The notes: generated by a model from the letters alone, not told the origin. Shown: positions 32,991 through 46,000, counted from the first letter of the stretch. The stretch is DNA of 64,000 nucleotides from Chenopodium formosanum (GCA_024500155.1 CM044868.1:47156165-47220164); one strand, 5' to 3'. Program-made: numbers and translations.

Positions 32991-33933
32991 CCCAATTTTG
33001 GGGTAATTAGAAAGGGAATTCAATAACTATCTATTATTCTCTCTAATTAGTTTTAGGTTAGGTTAGGATTAGTCTTCTTTGGTAGAGAGAGAAAGTGAGG
33101 TTTTCTTCATTAATGAACTTGGATTTTGAAGAAGGAGCTTGTTCAATCCTTTGTAGACCTTCATCTTCAATTAATGAGCAATTTGTTACTCTCTTTCTTT
33201 ACCTTTGTTCTTGATTTTGTTTATTTGCTTTTATTTTTCTTCTTTGCTTATTAATCATGTTGATGCTTATTGATTTGATGATTGATATTGTTTTCAACAT
33301 GATTTGTGAGTAGTCATCTAGCCAAGGGTGTGGGGATGGTGTAGTTGCTAATTGTTCTTGCTTTTAATGTTGGGGTTATGTTAATGGTGATTAAAGTCTT
33401 TGCATGCTTGATATTCTTTGGTCTTTCTTGCAAGTGCACATTGTTAGTTGATCAAAGATGAGTCTTTACTAACAAGTAACGGAAGTTGACTTAGTTGAGA
33501 TTCATTACTATCGATTGTTATTTAATAGTACCTCCTAGTATATGGTTCTAATGTGGAAACATAGAGGCTATGTTAGGAGAAGCCAATTGACCCCGGATGG
33601 CGGCTAGATTGGACCCTTTACTTCGATATTCATGTATGTTTAGTTTACCATTGATATGCTACTTTTTTATTGTATGGTCAAGCGTCAACTTCACCTACCC
33701 ATTTCCCTTGGTGCCTTAATGTTTTATTTCTTGTTTTAGCATTTTTAGACTTTAGTTTATTTATCCCCTATTCCGGACTAGCTTAATTGTCGATAACATT
33801 TGGTGGTGTTTACCGTTCTTTGTGGTTCGACCCCTATGCTTGCCTTATACTCGTATTAGGTTTGTTTAGGTTGTATAAATTGTATTTGATCTAGGGATAG
33901 ACAATTGACGACGCGTTTATTCCCTTGTCAAAT

Positions 33934-33951
33934 TGGCGCCGTTGCCGGGGA
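33934..33951 (+). other. Primer binding site (tRNA-Asp)
   Basis: TGGCGCCGTTGCCGGGGA starts three bases after the LTR end. It is complementary to the 3' end of plant tRNA-Asp(GTC), the primer used by Athila-type elements. Confidence 0.85.
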
Positions 33952-34048
33952 ACGGCTTCCATTACCGTTATGTTATCTTATTGAGACTAGTCCATTGTAT
34001 ATATTTTCTTTTGATTTGTTTCCCTTCTCTTTGTTTTGTTTTTGAAAA

Positions 34049-35795
34049 ATGGCACAATTTTTCTTTTCCTTAATATGATGATGAGCCTTTTTATGTCTAC
34101 TTCCATAGACTTGTGGGGTTTTTGAACTATAATGGTTGTAATCCTTGTGAAGCTTGTGAGATTTGTTACTATGGCATGAATGAACAAACGAGATATGAAG
34201 TTGAAAGTAGGTTTAATGGCGAATTTCAAGCATTATCGGTTCATAGTGCTTGGAGCTTTTTTGTACGGTTTGCTAAGGAAGTACGCAATAGGGCATGTAA
34301 TGTTGCTAATTTTGATTCTCAATGTGATAATGGTTTTATTAGTGGCATGCATCCCCATGATTTGTCTTGTGATCCTATTTGTGAACCTAGTACAAGTGAT
34401 TTCAACTCTCTATCTCCTATTGTTGATGATGAATCTCATTTGCTTGATTATACCCCCTCTCCCCAATATGATGATGCTCATGTTTATAATGTGAATGATC
34501 CTCCCTCCTCATCTTCTTGTTCTTACATGGCTTCAAATGATTTCCCTTATGCTTCTAATGAGTCCTTTTATGAGGGTAATTCTATGAAAAGTTTGAAGGA
34601 AGAGAAGATAACGAAGATAATGGAGATGATGGAGAAGTATAACGAGATGAGGGAAGTTGAGAATAGGGAGACGGAAGCTAGAATGAATATGCTTGAGAGC
34701 CAAATTCTCCAACTAGTCAACTCTCAAGAAAATGCCCTTCCTTCTTCTTCTCTTCCCCATATGAGTGAGGATCCCATTAGAGAGCATTCAAGTGATGGTG
34801 AAGGAGTTGAAAATGAAAAGAGTGTTGATTTTGAAAATCCTGATCCTTCTTCCCATCTTGATGAGTCTCAAGTGTATGTTTGTGACCCTTCAATCTATGA
34901 GTATATAGACTCTTTTGAGGTAATGTCCCACATATTTTTTGAGAGTCATATGAGGACTTATAGATTATTGGATGATTTCATCGAGAACGCTTCTTGGGAC
35001 TTAGATGAGTTTGAGATGAATCTACCTCCATTCATGCACGGTTTTGGGACGTTGGGTTTTGAGATAGTAGAAGGAAAAGTTGTTTATTGTGGTGAAAAGG
35101 AGGATAAGGTTGATTACCTTGGAGTTTTTGAGCTTGAGGGAGATGTAGAACATGAGAGTTCTTCATTTGAGGATTCCATGATTGATTTTCATTCCCTCAT
35201 TAGTGATGTGAGATCTTGTGATGAGGGATTAGCTACCCCTTTTTTCCTTTCTCATACACCTTTTTTCCAAAGGTTTAACCATATCTCCTACTATCCTTTG
35301 TTCCTCCCTTCTTTTCTCAAAGAACCTCTTAGGGATCCTCTTCCTATTCAAGCTTCCAAAGCCCCTAACTCTTTCATTGTTGATGAGGAAAAGAGTTATA
35401 ATGCCAACCAAACAGATTATTGTGAGGATTTTTCTTTTTCTTCTTCTCCTTTTTCTTCTTATTTTCTTGATTTTTCTTTTGATTCTTTTACTTTTTCTTC
35501 TCTCCCTTCTCTCAAGCATAAAGTCTCCTTGTACTTTATGTTTGCTTGTCATATGAGCATCGCATATGCTCTATTTCTTGATATGTTTGCCGGTGCATAT
35601 GACAAGCTATTGCGTTCTTTGTCGGGTTATTTACTAGATTGGTCATGCTTGGACGTTAAGCAAGCCTTTGCGGGAAGTAACCCGTGTTTTATTGCTTTCT
35701 TTTTCTTTGTTTTGTGTTTCTCATTTTTGTTTACTCTCTTGTCTATGTGTATAGGTACTCGATGCATATACTCATGTGCAAGGATTTTGGATTGA
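34049..35795 (+). CDS. Single long ORF of the tRNA-Asp element (gag-like start, otherwise unknown)
   Basis: An uninterrupted frame runs from 34074 to 35795. An ATG at 34049 (MAQFFFSL) would join it if one extra base near 34073 were absent, so the original start is probably there and a 1-nt insertion has broken it. The first in-frame ATG is 34176. Residues from about 34134 (CEACEICYYGMNEQTRYEVE then FNGEF and a later AWSFFVRFAKE) resemble the conserved core of Athila-type Gag. The rest is acidic and serine-rich with a predicted coiled coil (about 34590-34725, MEMMEKYNEMREVENRETEA). No zinc knuckle, protease or polymerase motif is seen. The hydrophobic tail after 35667 is T-rich and ends in a TAG at 35751-35753, so it may be an unrecognised intron rather than a membrane segment. 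Function is unknown. Confidence 0.6.
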
Positions 35796-37994
35796 GCTCC
35801 TTGAGAAGAAGCACACCAATGATTGCTTGCATTTGGAAAAGCAACAAAGACAAGGAATTAGATGAAATTGTGGACAATGTGCTCAGTTGCGGGTTTCAAC
35901 ACCCACCTCACATTTGGTTTACTCTTTCCTTCTTCCCTCATCTTGGATTTGCTTTCTTAATTACATTTGGATTGAATGAATATGAATTGTTGTGTGAATG
36001 TGTTTTCTTTCTTCCCCTCCCCCCCACCCTTTGTGCCTTTATTTTGAGCATTGAGGACAATGCTCCATTCTAGCTTGGGGGAGTAGCTATTCGCTAGCTT
36101 GGGGGGGTTATCTATATCTCTTGGTGGTTTCTTAATCCATAGTCTCATGATTGCTTGATTTATTTCTCTCGTACTTGCCAAAGTCTATTGTTGAGATTGG
36201 TTTTCTATGTTTGGATGGCCCTGAGCGCCTTATTGAGTTGACTTTTGGTATATGTAGTTTTGATTGATCATGCTTTCATCTTTCACAATTGTATATGTAT
36301 TCCTGAGTATTGTTGGTTTTGTGAATATTTGTGTGTATAGTGTCTTTCCATGGCATTCAAGGCAAGTTTCAAAATGTTTTGTTTTAAACTTGGACATAAT
36401 TGGGCTTTAGCATCTAGAATACCCTCTTTGCTAGTTGTTAGAGGTTTTCGTGCACTTGAATGTCGAGGTTGGTTCACGCATATAACATTGCCAAGGTAGT
36501 AGAACTTAAGGGCTATGAGACCTTAGCTCACTTGGTTTGTGGTAAGATGGTTGTCGCTCTCTAGCTAGTTGAAGCTTTAAAGGTGATTTTTGCTACTTCA
36601 CTACCGTCATTTTTGTGAGGATGTGTCTATTTTGTTCTAGCCTTCTACATTTCTTGCATGTGTGGCGTTTGGATCCTTGGCATTGCTAGCTTATATCGAG
36701 AATTTGGCTTAATCTACCCAAGATCGAGACCGAACCAACCTAGGGAAAGACAAAGGCAATTAGGATTTTTGTTTTGTTTTATTATTTTCTATTCTTTTAT
36801 TTTTCTTTTGCATTTTCTCATTTAGTAACCCAATTTGAGCCATTTTCCCTTCTTTGGCATAACCACATTACAAACCAACGGACCTTTGCTTTATTTTCAC
36901 CTTTATTAGTTTTTGTGAAGCATTCTTGGGACTTGATTTGTATTTTTGGTTAATGAAAGTGAGAAAAAGAATGAAAAAGAAGTGAAAAACTCAAATTTTG
37001 GTACTTGAGATTATTTTTGTTATGTTGAATGGTTTGAGTAAATGAAAAGAAAATAAAGGAAATGAAAGAAAAAGCCGCTCAAAGTTAAAAGAGGCGAGAG
37101 CAAAGAATAAAAAGAAATGAAAAAAAACGAAGAAAATATTGAGAAAATACAAAAATATTTGTTGTTTGGTTGAAAAAGAATAAGCTTGGGGGAGGAGTTG
37201 CTAGAATTTTTGATTTGAAAGTTGGTAGTTTATTGAGTTTGAATTGAGGAATGATCAACCTTGCTTCACTTCTAAGTTAACCACCAATTTCCAAATTTAT
37301 TTCCACACCCTTTACCCTAGCCTAAACGTTTCAACCCTTTCAAGACCTTCTGACCTTAGTGAGGTTTAGTTACTACCGATGGAGGGTAATCAAGCCAAGC
37401 CTATTGAGCGAGCTATCAATGCCAAGATGTCGGGTAGCCTAAATGTTTTTCATTGATTATTTCTTCCGATTTCTTCGAGGAATCTCAAGATATCACCTTA
37501 AAAGTGGATGCAAAACTAGTGAGGATGCGGGAGCTTCGTTGGAGATAAGGAGGAGTGTAAGTCCCCCTAAGTTCTCTACCCTTTGCATGATTTATGTGTG
37601 CATCAACCTTAGCTATTCTTTTGCTTGGCTACCTTTAATGTCTAGAAAGGATTGTATTCTTGTGCATTTAGCCCATTGTTTGTGTTTTGTTTGAAATTTC
37701 AAAACTCGAGTTTTCTTGATTTCACCTTTGCCTTGAATGTTATGTGTTGCCAAGAGTTGTGGGTTAAACCTCTTAGGAAACCCTCACGAGAGCTTACTCG
37801 TCCTCTTTGGCGACATAGGGGTTTAAAGGGCTTGATGCATACGCTAAATGCATCCGTGAATCCTACGACAGTGAGTTAGTGTACATTCTTTCTCTTTGTT
37901 TCTATTTTGTTTCTTTTGCCTTTAATAATTCCATCTTGTTCTCTTTTGCCTTAGCTTTGCTCGAGGACGAGCAAAATTTTAGCTTGGGGGAATT
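35796..37994 (+). other. Non-coding 3' interior with repeated AGCTTGGGGG tracts
   Basis: No domain is recognisable in about 2.2 kb. The purine tract AGCTTGGGGG occurs at 36072, 36096 and 37183, and finally at 37981 just before the 3' LTR. The first and last are each preceded by GAGGAC plus a short AT-rich spacer. Only the last is positioned as the polypurine tract for plus-strand synthesis. Confidence 0.7.
37981..37994 (+). other. Polypurine tract of the tRNA-Asp element
   Basis: AGCTTGGGGGAATT lies directly before the 3' LTR start TGATGAGTG, as required for priming plus-strand DNA. Confidence 0.75.
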
Positions 37995-40539
37995 TGATGA
38001 GTGACATTTATGTCACTCTTAGGGAGTAGTTTTAGAGTCTTTTTTCGTGTTTATTTTATCTTATTTTCTCTTTCTTTCTATTGTTCTCTCTTTGATAAAG
38101 TTTCTTGTTTATTTGGTAATTTTGGAGCGTTTTAGTTTATTTTCTTTATTTTATTAGCTTTAGTTTATTTTCGTATTTTATTTTACTTTATTTGCGTGTA
38201 TAGTTTTTGTCCTTATTAGTTTTAGTTTTATTTCTCTTATTTCTATTTTACTTTTATTTATTTTAATTAGTTTGGAGTGTTTTCACATTTTATTTGTTTG
38301 TGTTTTATTTAATTTTTTTAGTTTTAGTTTTAATTCTCTCATTTCCTATTTTAGTTTATTTAGTTTTATTTTATTTATTTCATTCCTTTTTGTCTTGATT
38401 TTTCCTCGGTTTTGTGTGTAGGGGTTCGGGTTTTATGTCAAATGGGTTTGGGTTCCAAGTTGAGTCAAACGCCAACCAAACCTGCTGCCCCTTATCCATC
38501 ACCGCACCCTTCATTATCCTAAACCACACCATCAACAACAACAACAATTCCCATGCTCCTCTTTCCCATCCAATCAGCCAACAACAATTACCACCAACCC
38601 ATTTACCATCACCAACAACCACCACGTATTTCACCCCGCAGCACCAGCCACCACCAAACCACCTGACCACACCACAACCAACACACACAAGCCGTAGCAG
38701 CACCAACACAAACAAACCGCAACCCAGCCTCACAACAGCCCGCATCACCCCGCAACGCCACCAGTCCAACCTTCAACCACCAATTACCACCAACCGCACC
38801 TGACCATCGCAATCACCCCGTATCCCTCACATCATCCACAAACCAGCAACAGCAGCCACCAATTAACTCCACCTCACCACCGAAACCATAGACCAGCCCC
38901 TATACCTCCCTCACGCAACAAAGCAGGCATCACCAACCTCCAACCAATTGCAGCAGCCGCACTACTCAACCCACCTTAATCCACCTCGCGCAACCCCACA
39001 ACGACCTCAAGCCATCACAAACCACCAACCGCAAGCCACCAGCATCAATTACAGCAAAAATCAGAACAAATTGAAAATCAATCAAGTTCGAGCAAACCCA
39101 TTGAGATGTTCGGCCGAACTTCGAGTCAGAGACTTTGTGGGTTTTGTTATTCAAAGAGGAGTGGTCGAACATACCCATGGTTCGACCGAAACAACCCCGT
39201 AGTTCGGCCGCACAAACCCATGGTTCAACTGAACCGCTTCATGAGCTATGCACATGGCTTTTAATGAAGATGAACGGCCTCGATTTGATGATGATAGTTG
39301 ATGAACGGTGGTGATGGTGGTGCGTTTCAATGGAGATAGAGCAGCTAATGTGAAGGAGAAGAAGAGGGAAATCGGGGGTCTGATGTTTTTTTGGGGATTT
39401 TGGTTGGTTTTGATTTCATTTTTCTTTTTATTTTATTTCTTTTATTTCCTTTTTCCTTTTTCTTTTCCCTTTTTTTATTTCTTTTCTCTTTTATTTATTT
39501 TCTATTTTATTTTTCTTTTTATTTTCCTTTTCTTTCTTTATTTTATTTCCTTCTTTTATTTTTATCTTTTTTCCTAGTTTTATTAGCTTAGTATAAATAC
39601 CCAATTTTGGGGTAATTAGAAAGGGAATTCAATAACTATCTATTCTTCTCTCTAATTAGTTTTAGGTTAGGTTAGGATTAGTCTTCTTTGGTAGAGAGAG
39701 AAAGTGAGGTTTTCTTCATTAATGATCTTGGATTTTGAAGAAGGAGCTTGTTCAGTCCTTTGTAGACCTTCATCTTCAATTAATGAGCATTTTCTTACTC
39801 TCTTTCTTTACCTTTGTTCTTGATTTTCTTTATTTGCTTTTATTTTTCTTCTTTGCTTATTAATCATGTTGATGCTTATTGATTTGATGATTGATAATGT
39901 TTTCAACATGATTTGTGAGTAGTCATCTAGCCAAGGGTGTGGGGATGGTGTAGTTGCTAATTGTTCTTGCTTTTAATGTTGGGGTTATGTTAATGGTGAT
40001 TAAAGTCTTTGCATGCTTGATATTCTTTGGTCTTTCTTGCAAGTGCACATTGTTAGTTGATCAAAGATGAGTCTTTACTAACAAGTAACGGAAGTTGACT
40101 TAGTTGAGATTCATTACTATCGATTGTTATTTAATAGTACCTCCTAGTATATGGTTCTAATGTGGAAACATAGAGGCTATGTTAGGAGAAGCCAATTGAC
40201 CCCGGAAGGCGGCTAGATTGGACCCTTTACTTTGATATTCATGTATGTTTAGTTTACCATTGATATGCTACTTTGTTATTGTATGGTCAAGCGTCAACTT
40301 CACCTACCCATTTCCCTTGGTGCCTTAATGTTTTATTTCTTGTTTTAGCATTTTTAGACTTTAGTGTATTTATCCCCTATTCCAGACTAGCTTAATTGTC
40401 GATAACATTTGGTGGTGTTTACCATTCTCTGTGGTTCGACCCCTATGCTTGCCTTGTACTCGTATTAGGTTTGTTTAGGTTGTATAAATTGTATTTGATC
40501 TAGGGATAGACAATTGACGACGCGTTTATTCCCTTGTCA
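37995..40539 (+). repeat. 3' LTR of the tRNA-Asp element, 2545 bp
   Basis: It is a near-identical copy of 31395-33930, with the same blocks, the palindrome cluster at 39108-39233 and the TATA box at 39592-39599. It is followed by the target duplication GTAAG. Confidence 0.93.
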
Positions 40540-40544
40540 GTAAG

Positions 40545-41986
40545 TATGGCCAAATTATGTCACGGACCACCATCTATATATAGTTAATATAGTAATTACA
40601 AACTTTAATTTGTCTTTAGCTATTTGATTAAAGACAAAATGATATAATTAATTGTTGCTTTTTCATAAATGAAAGCATTATTGTAATATACTAGTACAAA
40701 AAAAAGAGGGGAAAAAAAAGTGATGTTCATTTGTTGGCATGTGTTTTTGATAGTATTCTGAAGCTCAGTTTGACTTGTCGTGTTTTTTTTACTCTTGTTA
40801 ACAAAATTATGGAGTAGTTCTCTCGTGTAATATTAACTTTTACTGATTTTTAACTTTTTTGGGGAGTTTATATCAGTAATCTAATACAATTTTTTAGCAT
40901 GCATATTCCCCACCAAACCACTCACTGTTTTATGTACCATGGAAAATATAGAAGAATACATTTGTTTCTACAGTTGGTTAGGTTTACCAACAATGAACAT
41001 TAGAGGCTGGGGCAGTTTGTCTTGTAGCAATACTGTATATTCCATGCCTCAACTTTTATATTTTCGCTCCTCACTCAAATCAAGTTCTTAATAACACATT
41101 CAAAGATCAAACTCGGAGTTGACCAAATACCTCCTTTCATTTAAAAAATTTAGCTTGACTTGAAACATAACTATTATGATGATGGTTTCCTTTGAAATGA
41201 AAACATAAATATATGATCAGTGTGACCTGTTAGTTAATGGATGGATAGACCTTACAAAAAAGAATTGCTTAATTATTGTAGCTTTTATTTTACTCATAGA
41301 AGTTTCTTCTCATCCTGTTTTCTTGCATCTCAACCTGGTTTTATTAGTTTCATCTCAGGCTTTGCATCCTTTAAAATGTTAAAGCTTACTAACACTACCT
41401 ATTCTGTTTCCAGCCTTGTTCAGTAGCTTGAAACGCACAGATTGTTTGATCTTACTGTACTTTTGCGGTAAAAGAAGGTACACTCTACCTTAGACATTAG
41501 CTCAAACTAGAATATATTTTTAAAGATTGTGGCTTGATTAGTGTATGTCATATACTTATTTCAATTGTGCAGGCTTGATTAGATTTCCCTAATTGGATGA
41601 TTCATGTGACACTATCTTCTAATTGCTTGAATAACATGTGCCTACTGCCTTGGAGTCATGTTTTGTAGATTTTCAGTGTGGTTTGTTGAATGACAAATTC
41701 ATCGAACTTGCATAATTTTTTTTTGTTGTTGCATGTTTCTTTCTAATTTTCTTCTTTCACCCCCTAACAAGTTTGTAGGCTTGAATTACTTACTTACATA
41801 ATTTTTTAGTGGATAAACTTCTTGATATTATAATTTTGATCCATGTTTATTCACGTAGTGAAAGTGATGTCCCTATTATATATTGGTTTAAGGATCCTTG
41901 TAACATGTTTATTTATTTATTTATTTATTTATTTTTTTTAATGTCATTGTTTTTAATTAGCAATTAACTATATACTTCTTTGTAGA
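40545..41986. other. AT-rich sequence between LTR elements, no gene recognised
   Basis: This continues the sequence interrupted at 31394. A frame at 41241-41426 is short and unlike any family I know. A TTTA run lies at 41911-41935. No inverted CACTA terminus was found to pair with 30280. Confidence 0.4.
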
Positions 41987-43050
41987 TGAAAGGAATGGTA
42001 TCCTTCAAACAAGTGTACTATTTCGTTAGTGGGTTCAAAATTATTAGAAAGCTAATATATTAAGTAAGGTCAAGTGATCGGAATGCCTGGGTGGAGGCCG
42101 CTTCCGACCAGTAATATTAATGCATAATTGATATTACAGCTTAATCTTGACCGAACCCTTTGGGTCACAACCAAGAAACTAACGAACCAAAGCGACGAAT
42201 TAATTAGGAATTAATTAATAAGTCGACCGAGTAATTAATAAGTCGACCGAGTAATTAATAAGCTAGCAACCCGCACCAAGTTTGCGTGGCAATGCTAACA
42301 TGTGGCAGGTAGCAGCCCGCACACTTGGTGCGTGGATTGCTAGGCCGTGGCAGCTAGCAGCCCATGCTTTTGGGCACAAGTGAGGTGGGTCGAAGCCTCA
42401 CAACCACCCCATGGCAGCCCACAAGAAACCATGGGTGCCCAAGTGAGCTTCCATGTGGCACAACTCAAATGGAGAAGAAGAAAGGGAGGTGGCCGGTTAT
42501 GGGGGCATGAGTGGGGGGAAAGTTTGGTCCCCCCCTCCTCCAAGTGGTCCTCACCTACTCCTTGTATGCTTGCCACTTGTTGATTTATTACTAGTTTGAT
42601 TATTAATTTATATTTAAGATTTAAAATAAATGGGAAAATCAAATTCTCCCACATTGATGGGAGAGCTTTTCACACTCATGCATTTCCCTATAAATACCCA
42701 AGTTGGGTATTCAGAAAAGCAATTGAGTAAGAGTTGAAAAAGGCATCACCATTGTGAAAACCTTTGAACTCATTAATTGCTCGGGTTTTGGTCGGGCCTT
42801 GCTAACCCCAAGGCATTGGACCGTTTTCGGTGGTCGAGTTGTGGGTGGACTATTGTTGGAGGCTGTCGTAATTTCGAGGCTTGCTTTCGAAGTAAGAGCC
42901 CCTTCCGGTCGGGCGAAGCAAGCTCCAAAGGTAATTGTTTTATCTTAATCTTGTAATTAATTTAATTATGTTTATGGTTTTATTTATTGCGAGTGCGGTC
43001 TTGTTTTTAGGTTTGTTTCCGCGGTGAGTCGGACTCACCAAACCCCAACA
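41987..43050 (+). repeat. Copia LTR C1 (5' LTR of a partial element)
   Basis: It starts TGAAAGGAATGG and ends CCCCAACA and is homologous to the LTRs at 46329, 55001 and 56519. It has a three-copy AATTAATAAGTCGACCGAGT repeat at about 42210-42270, the GCTAGCAGCCCGCAC palindrome cluster at about 42270-42360 and a TATA box at 42689-42696. A modified tRNA-Met primer site (CGGTATCGGAGCC) follows at 43052. Confidence 0.85.
42689..42696 (+). promoter_or_regulatory. TATA box of LTR C1
   Basis: CTATAAATACCCAAG, at the same LTR position as the boxes at 55901 and 57358. Confidence 0.6.
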
Positions 43051-46000
43051 ACGGTATCGGAGCCTCGCTCGTTTATTTTAAAATCATAATATTTTTCAAG
43101 GTATTTTTATGGCTTAATTTTTCTGGTATTAAGTTGCTAATTAGATTAGTAGCTCGTTTTATTTATTTTAACCTCGTATTAGAGCTGTCTTCAGCTCCCG
43201 AACCCAGATTTCGACCCAAAAATAGTGAATTTTGGGTGGAAAAGGCGTTCAGGAAATGGTTTTTCCCTTTCAGGCTTCGATTTTTAGCCAAAAAACGACT
43301 AGAAATACACTTTTCGAGGGATTTTTCGTTTTGACGAAAAATTTTAAGTCTTTCTAACCTTAAAAATTCATTGCATATTTATGGTGGTTATGTGTTTTGC
43401 TCTTTCCTTAATTTATATGAAATTTTAAACCACTTTAGGCATAATTACTTGGTGGTAATTTGTGTTTGAAAGCTTGGTTTTATTTTTCACATAATTTCAA
43501 ATTAATTGTATTAAGTGTGAAATAATTTTTCTTTGAGGCTTCTATGTACTAAAGATTCAATCTTTAATTATGTTAAGTGATTGAAACTTTGAGTTACTAA
43601 ATTCCATGTTTTTTTGTTAAACTTGGTTGATTTGGTCATTTTAGTTGATTGGAATCATAAAGTTTAAAACTTGTGATAGAAATTTGTTTATCTTCATATT
43701 GGAAGATGTAATTTTTCAAGGATTCACAAGTATTAAAGTTGGAGTTTTTTTTCATTGAACTTTTGTTCTTTTTTCCGACTCCCTTTTATTTTGTCAAAAT
43801 CTCAAGATTAATTTAAATTGATTAAATTAATAATGAGAATTGCCCTAATTTATTTTTTTACACCAAGTTTAAATCAATTTTATTAAAGAATGGTTCTTGG
43901 AAATAATTTTGGTTAATTGCACTTGGATGAATTTATTTAAGTTCGACTTTTTATTAATTCATTTTTCCTTAAAATTAATTCTAAAATTAATTTAGAATTG
44001 ATTAATATTGTCACACACAAAGTCGGAAATTTTTCCGAGGCATAAGCACACAAGTCGAGGCTTAAGAGCCCCGAGCTAGCTCTCGGCACGTGAGGCTCTC
44101 GAGGCTGTTGGGTGCCTCGTGCATGTGTGCGTAGTGATGTGAGCATAGGCGGCCAGCCTATGCGTGCGTGCGTGTGTGCGAGGGAAGGCTGGTGCTGCTA
44201 CGCTAGGCTGGCCGTGGCTGGTGCGAGCACAAGCAGCCCGTGTGCATGCTTGGTGTTGCGGGGAGTGCGATTGGATGTGCTACGTGCTTGTGGCACGATG
44301 CGCACAATCCCATCATTGGCACAGTAACCCTAGGTTTTAGGGCAATGCTATTTTAAAGCTAATTTATGCGTTGCTTAGTATGTAAATATGGGTAATATGC
44401 GTAGACATTGCTTGCGTAGCAATGTAGTGCAATGAGTTCGTACAACATGGCCATCAAGGGTTACGTTATTGATGCGTGAAAGTTCGCTGATGTTGGCGGT
44501 GTAACGCTTAGCGACATCGGGCCCACTCCCACGTTCATTAAGCATCAAACGGTTGTGCGGGGTGTAAACACTTCAAGTCTTAGTGCTAGGCACTTAGACA
44601 TTTTGGACTACATAATTTTTTGCTTAAATTGTCGTTTTAATTATTTTAATTATTTTGTTTATTTAATTAAAATTTGGAGGCTAGCCCTCGGTTTTTTTTA
44701 GCGTCATTTGCAAAATTTTATTTTGGCAAATAATTGGGTTTTATCGGCTTAATTAATTGGATTAATTGAGTTGGATGCGGAATTTAGTGGGAGCTTCAAA
44801 TATTAATTGCGCTTATTTACATAATCGGTTAAAATAAATTTGACTAGTTTTAATTAGGCGTGTTAATCGGATTAACTACCTAAATTAGTTACTAGTGTGG
44901 GAGTGTGTTTTATGCATTGTCACTTATTTATCGTTGTAAAATGCATGGGCCATTCACAAATAGTGAATGGATGAATGGAATGTATATTTTCTCACAGGTT
45001 TTATGAAATGACAACTAGTGGCCCCCGATTAGGATAGAAAATACGAACTATGATCTGTGATGTATTTTTGTAAATCTAAATACAGTCTGCGAACCGTTGA
45101 GTATTTTTGTACCTTAATAATTAGATTAGTCCTAATCGTAGATACTAGTAGTTGCATTTATTTTGGTCAAGTCTTGGAAGACGAAGCCATGAAGTTGCAA
45201 ACGAAGACCTTTTGAAGATCTTAAGGGGTCATGCTAGTTGCCAAATGCATCTCTATTTATGTTTTTCGATATATATATGTTCATGTATATGAATTATATG
45301 TTAGATGCATGTTTAGGATTTCGAATGTTGTGATGATTAATTAAGTTCACTCAAATCAACCAACATAGAAACCCTAGGTCCCTAAATATTGAGTTAAACT
45401 TGCCATTCCAAAACAACACTTACCAAACGAACGAGGGTAGTGGTGGGCTACGCCAAAGCGAGACATCACTACTTGTCCAAGGAACGTAAGGCATACCGGG
45501 TATGCAAGTTGGTTTTTGGTTGTACTCAACGATATGAGTGATGGAGTCCTAACATGTCGTGGCAAAGTGAATAAATTGTTGAGAGAGCATTTGATGCGAC
45601 GATTTATTCAACTAAGAGTGGCTTGGAGCCATTAGCAAAGCGTTGCTTACCTTAGGAGATTGAGTGTTAAGACAAGCCAAAGCATGCAACCACTCTTGAT
45701 TTCTTCGGATCTTTGAATCGACTTATTCTCGCCAAATGGGGACAATTTTAATGCGTGGATAAGACGTTTAATAAGATTGAAGATTTGCATGAATACCTTT
45801 TAATTTTTAAACTTATTATGTATTTACTTGATAAATGGTTAATTTTGCACTTATATTTACAGTATTCTAAATCAAATAATATTGTTTCCATGATTTTTAA
45901 AGTAAATATTTGAGAATGGTTCTCAAAGAAAAGTAAAGCATTTCTAAAATACAATTCTCATAAATGACTTTTAAGGACGATTTGACATCGTGTATTCAAA

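Larger units (their letters stand above)
31395..33930 (+). repeat. 5' LTR of the tRNA-Asp element, 2536 bp
   Basis: It starts TGATGAGTGACATTTATG and ends CCCTTGTCA. It has three compositional blocks: T-rich (31430-31800), a CAACCACCA-rich stretch (31850-32470), then a palindrome cluster (32508-32634) and another T-rich block before the TATA box. The CAACCACCA block keeps frames open on both strands in both LTRs, but no protein family is recognisable and it is best treated as simple-sequence expansion. Confidence 0.93.
31395..40539 (+). mobile_element. Complete non-autonomous LTR retrotransposon, tRNA-Asp primed, 9145 bp
   Basis: Long LTRs (31395-33930 and 37995-40539) flank a 4.06-kb interior. 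A perfect 5-bp duplication GTAAG flanks the element (31390-31394 and 40540-40544). A tRNA-Asp primer site follows the 5' LTR and a purine tract AGCTTGGGGGAATT precedes the 3' LTR. The interior has one long ORF with a gag-like start and no protease, integrase or reverse transcriptase. The primer site and the GAGGACGAGCAA then AGCTTGGGGG signature resemble Athila-type gypsy elements, so I read it as a non-autonomous derivative (LARD-like). The LTRs are close to identical, so insertion is relatively recent. Confidence 0.93.

Noticed and set aside
37443..37879. Short frames in the 3' interior of the tRNA-Asp element as an env-like gene
   Set aside because: They are short, break into several frames, and show no signal peptide or family motif.
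42340..42654. 104-codon minus and 78-codon plus frames in LTR C1, with similar ones in C2 and C3 LTRs
   Set aside because: They overlap on both strands, lie in LTR U3, and start or stop differently between copies.
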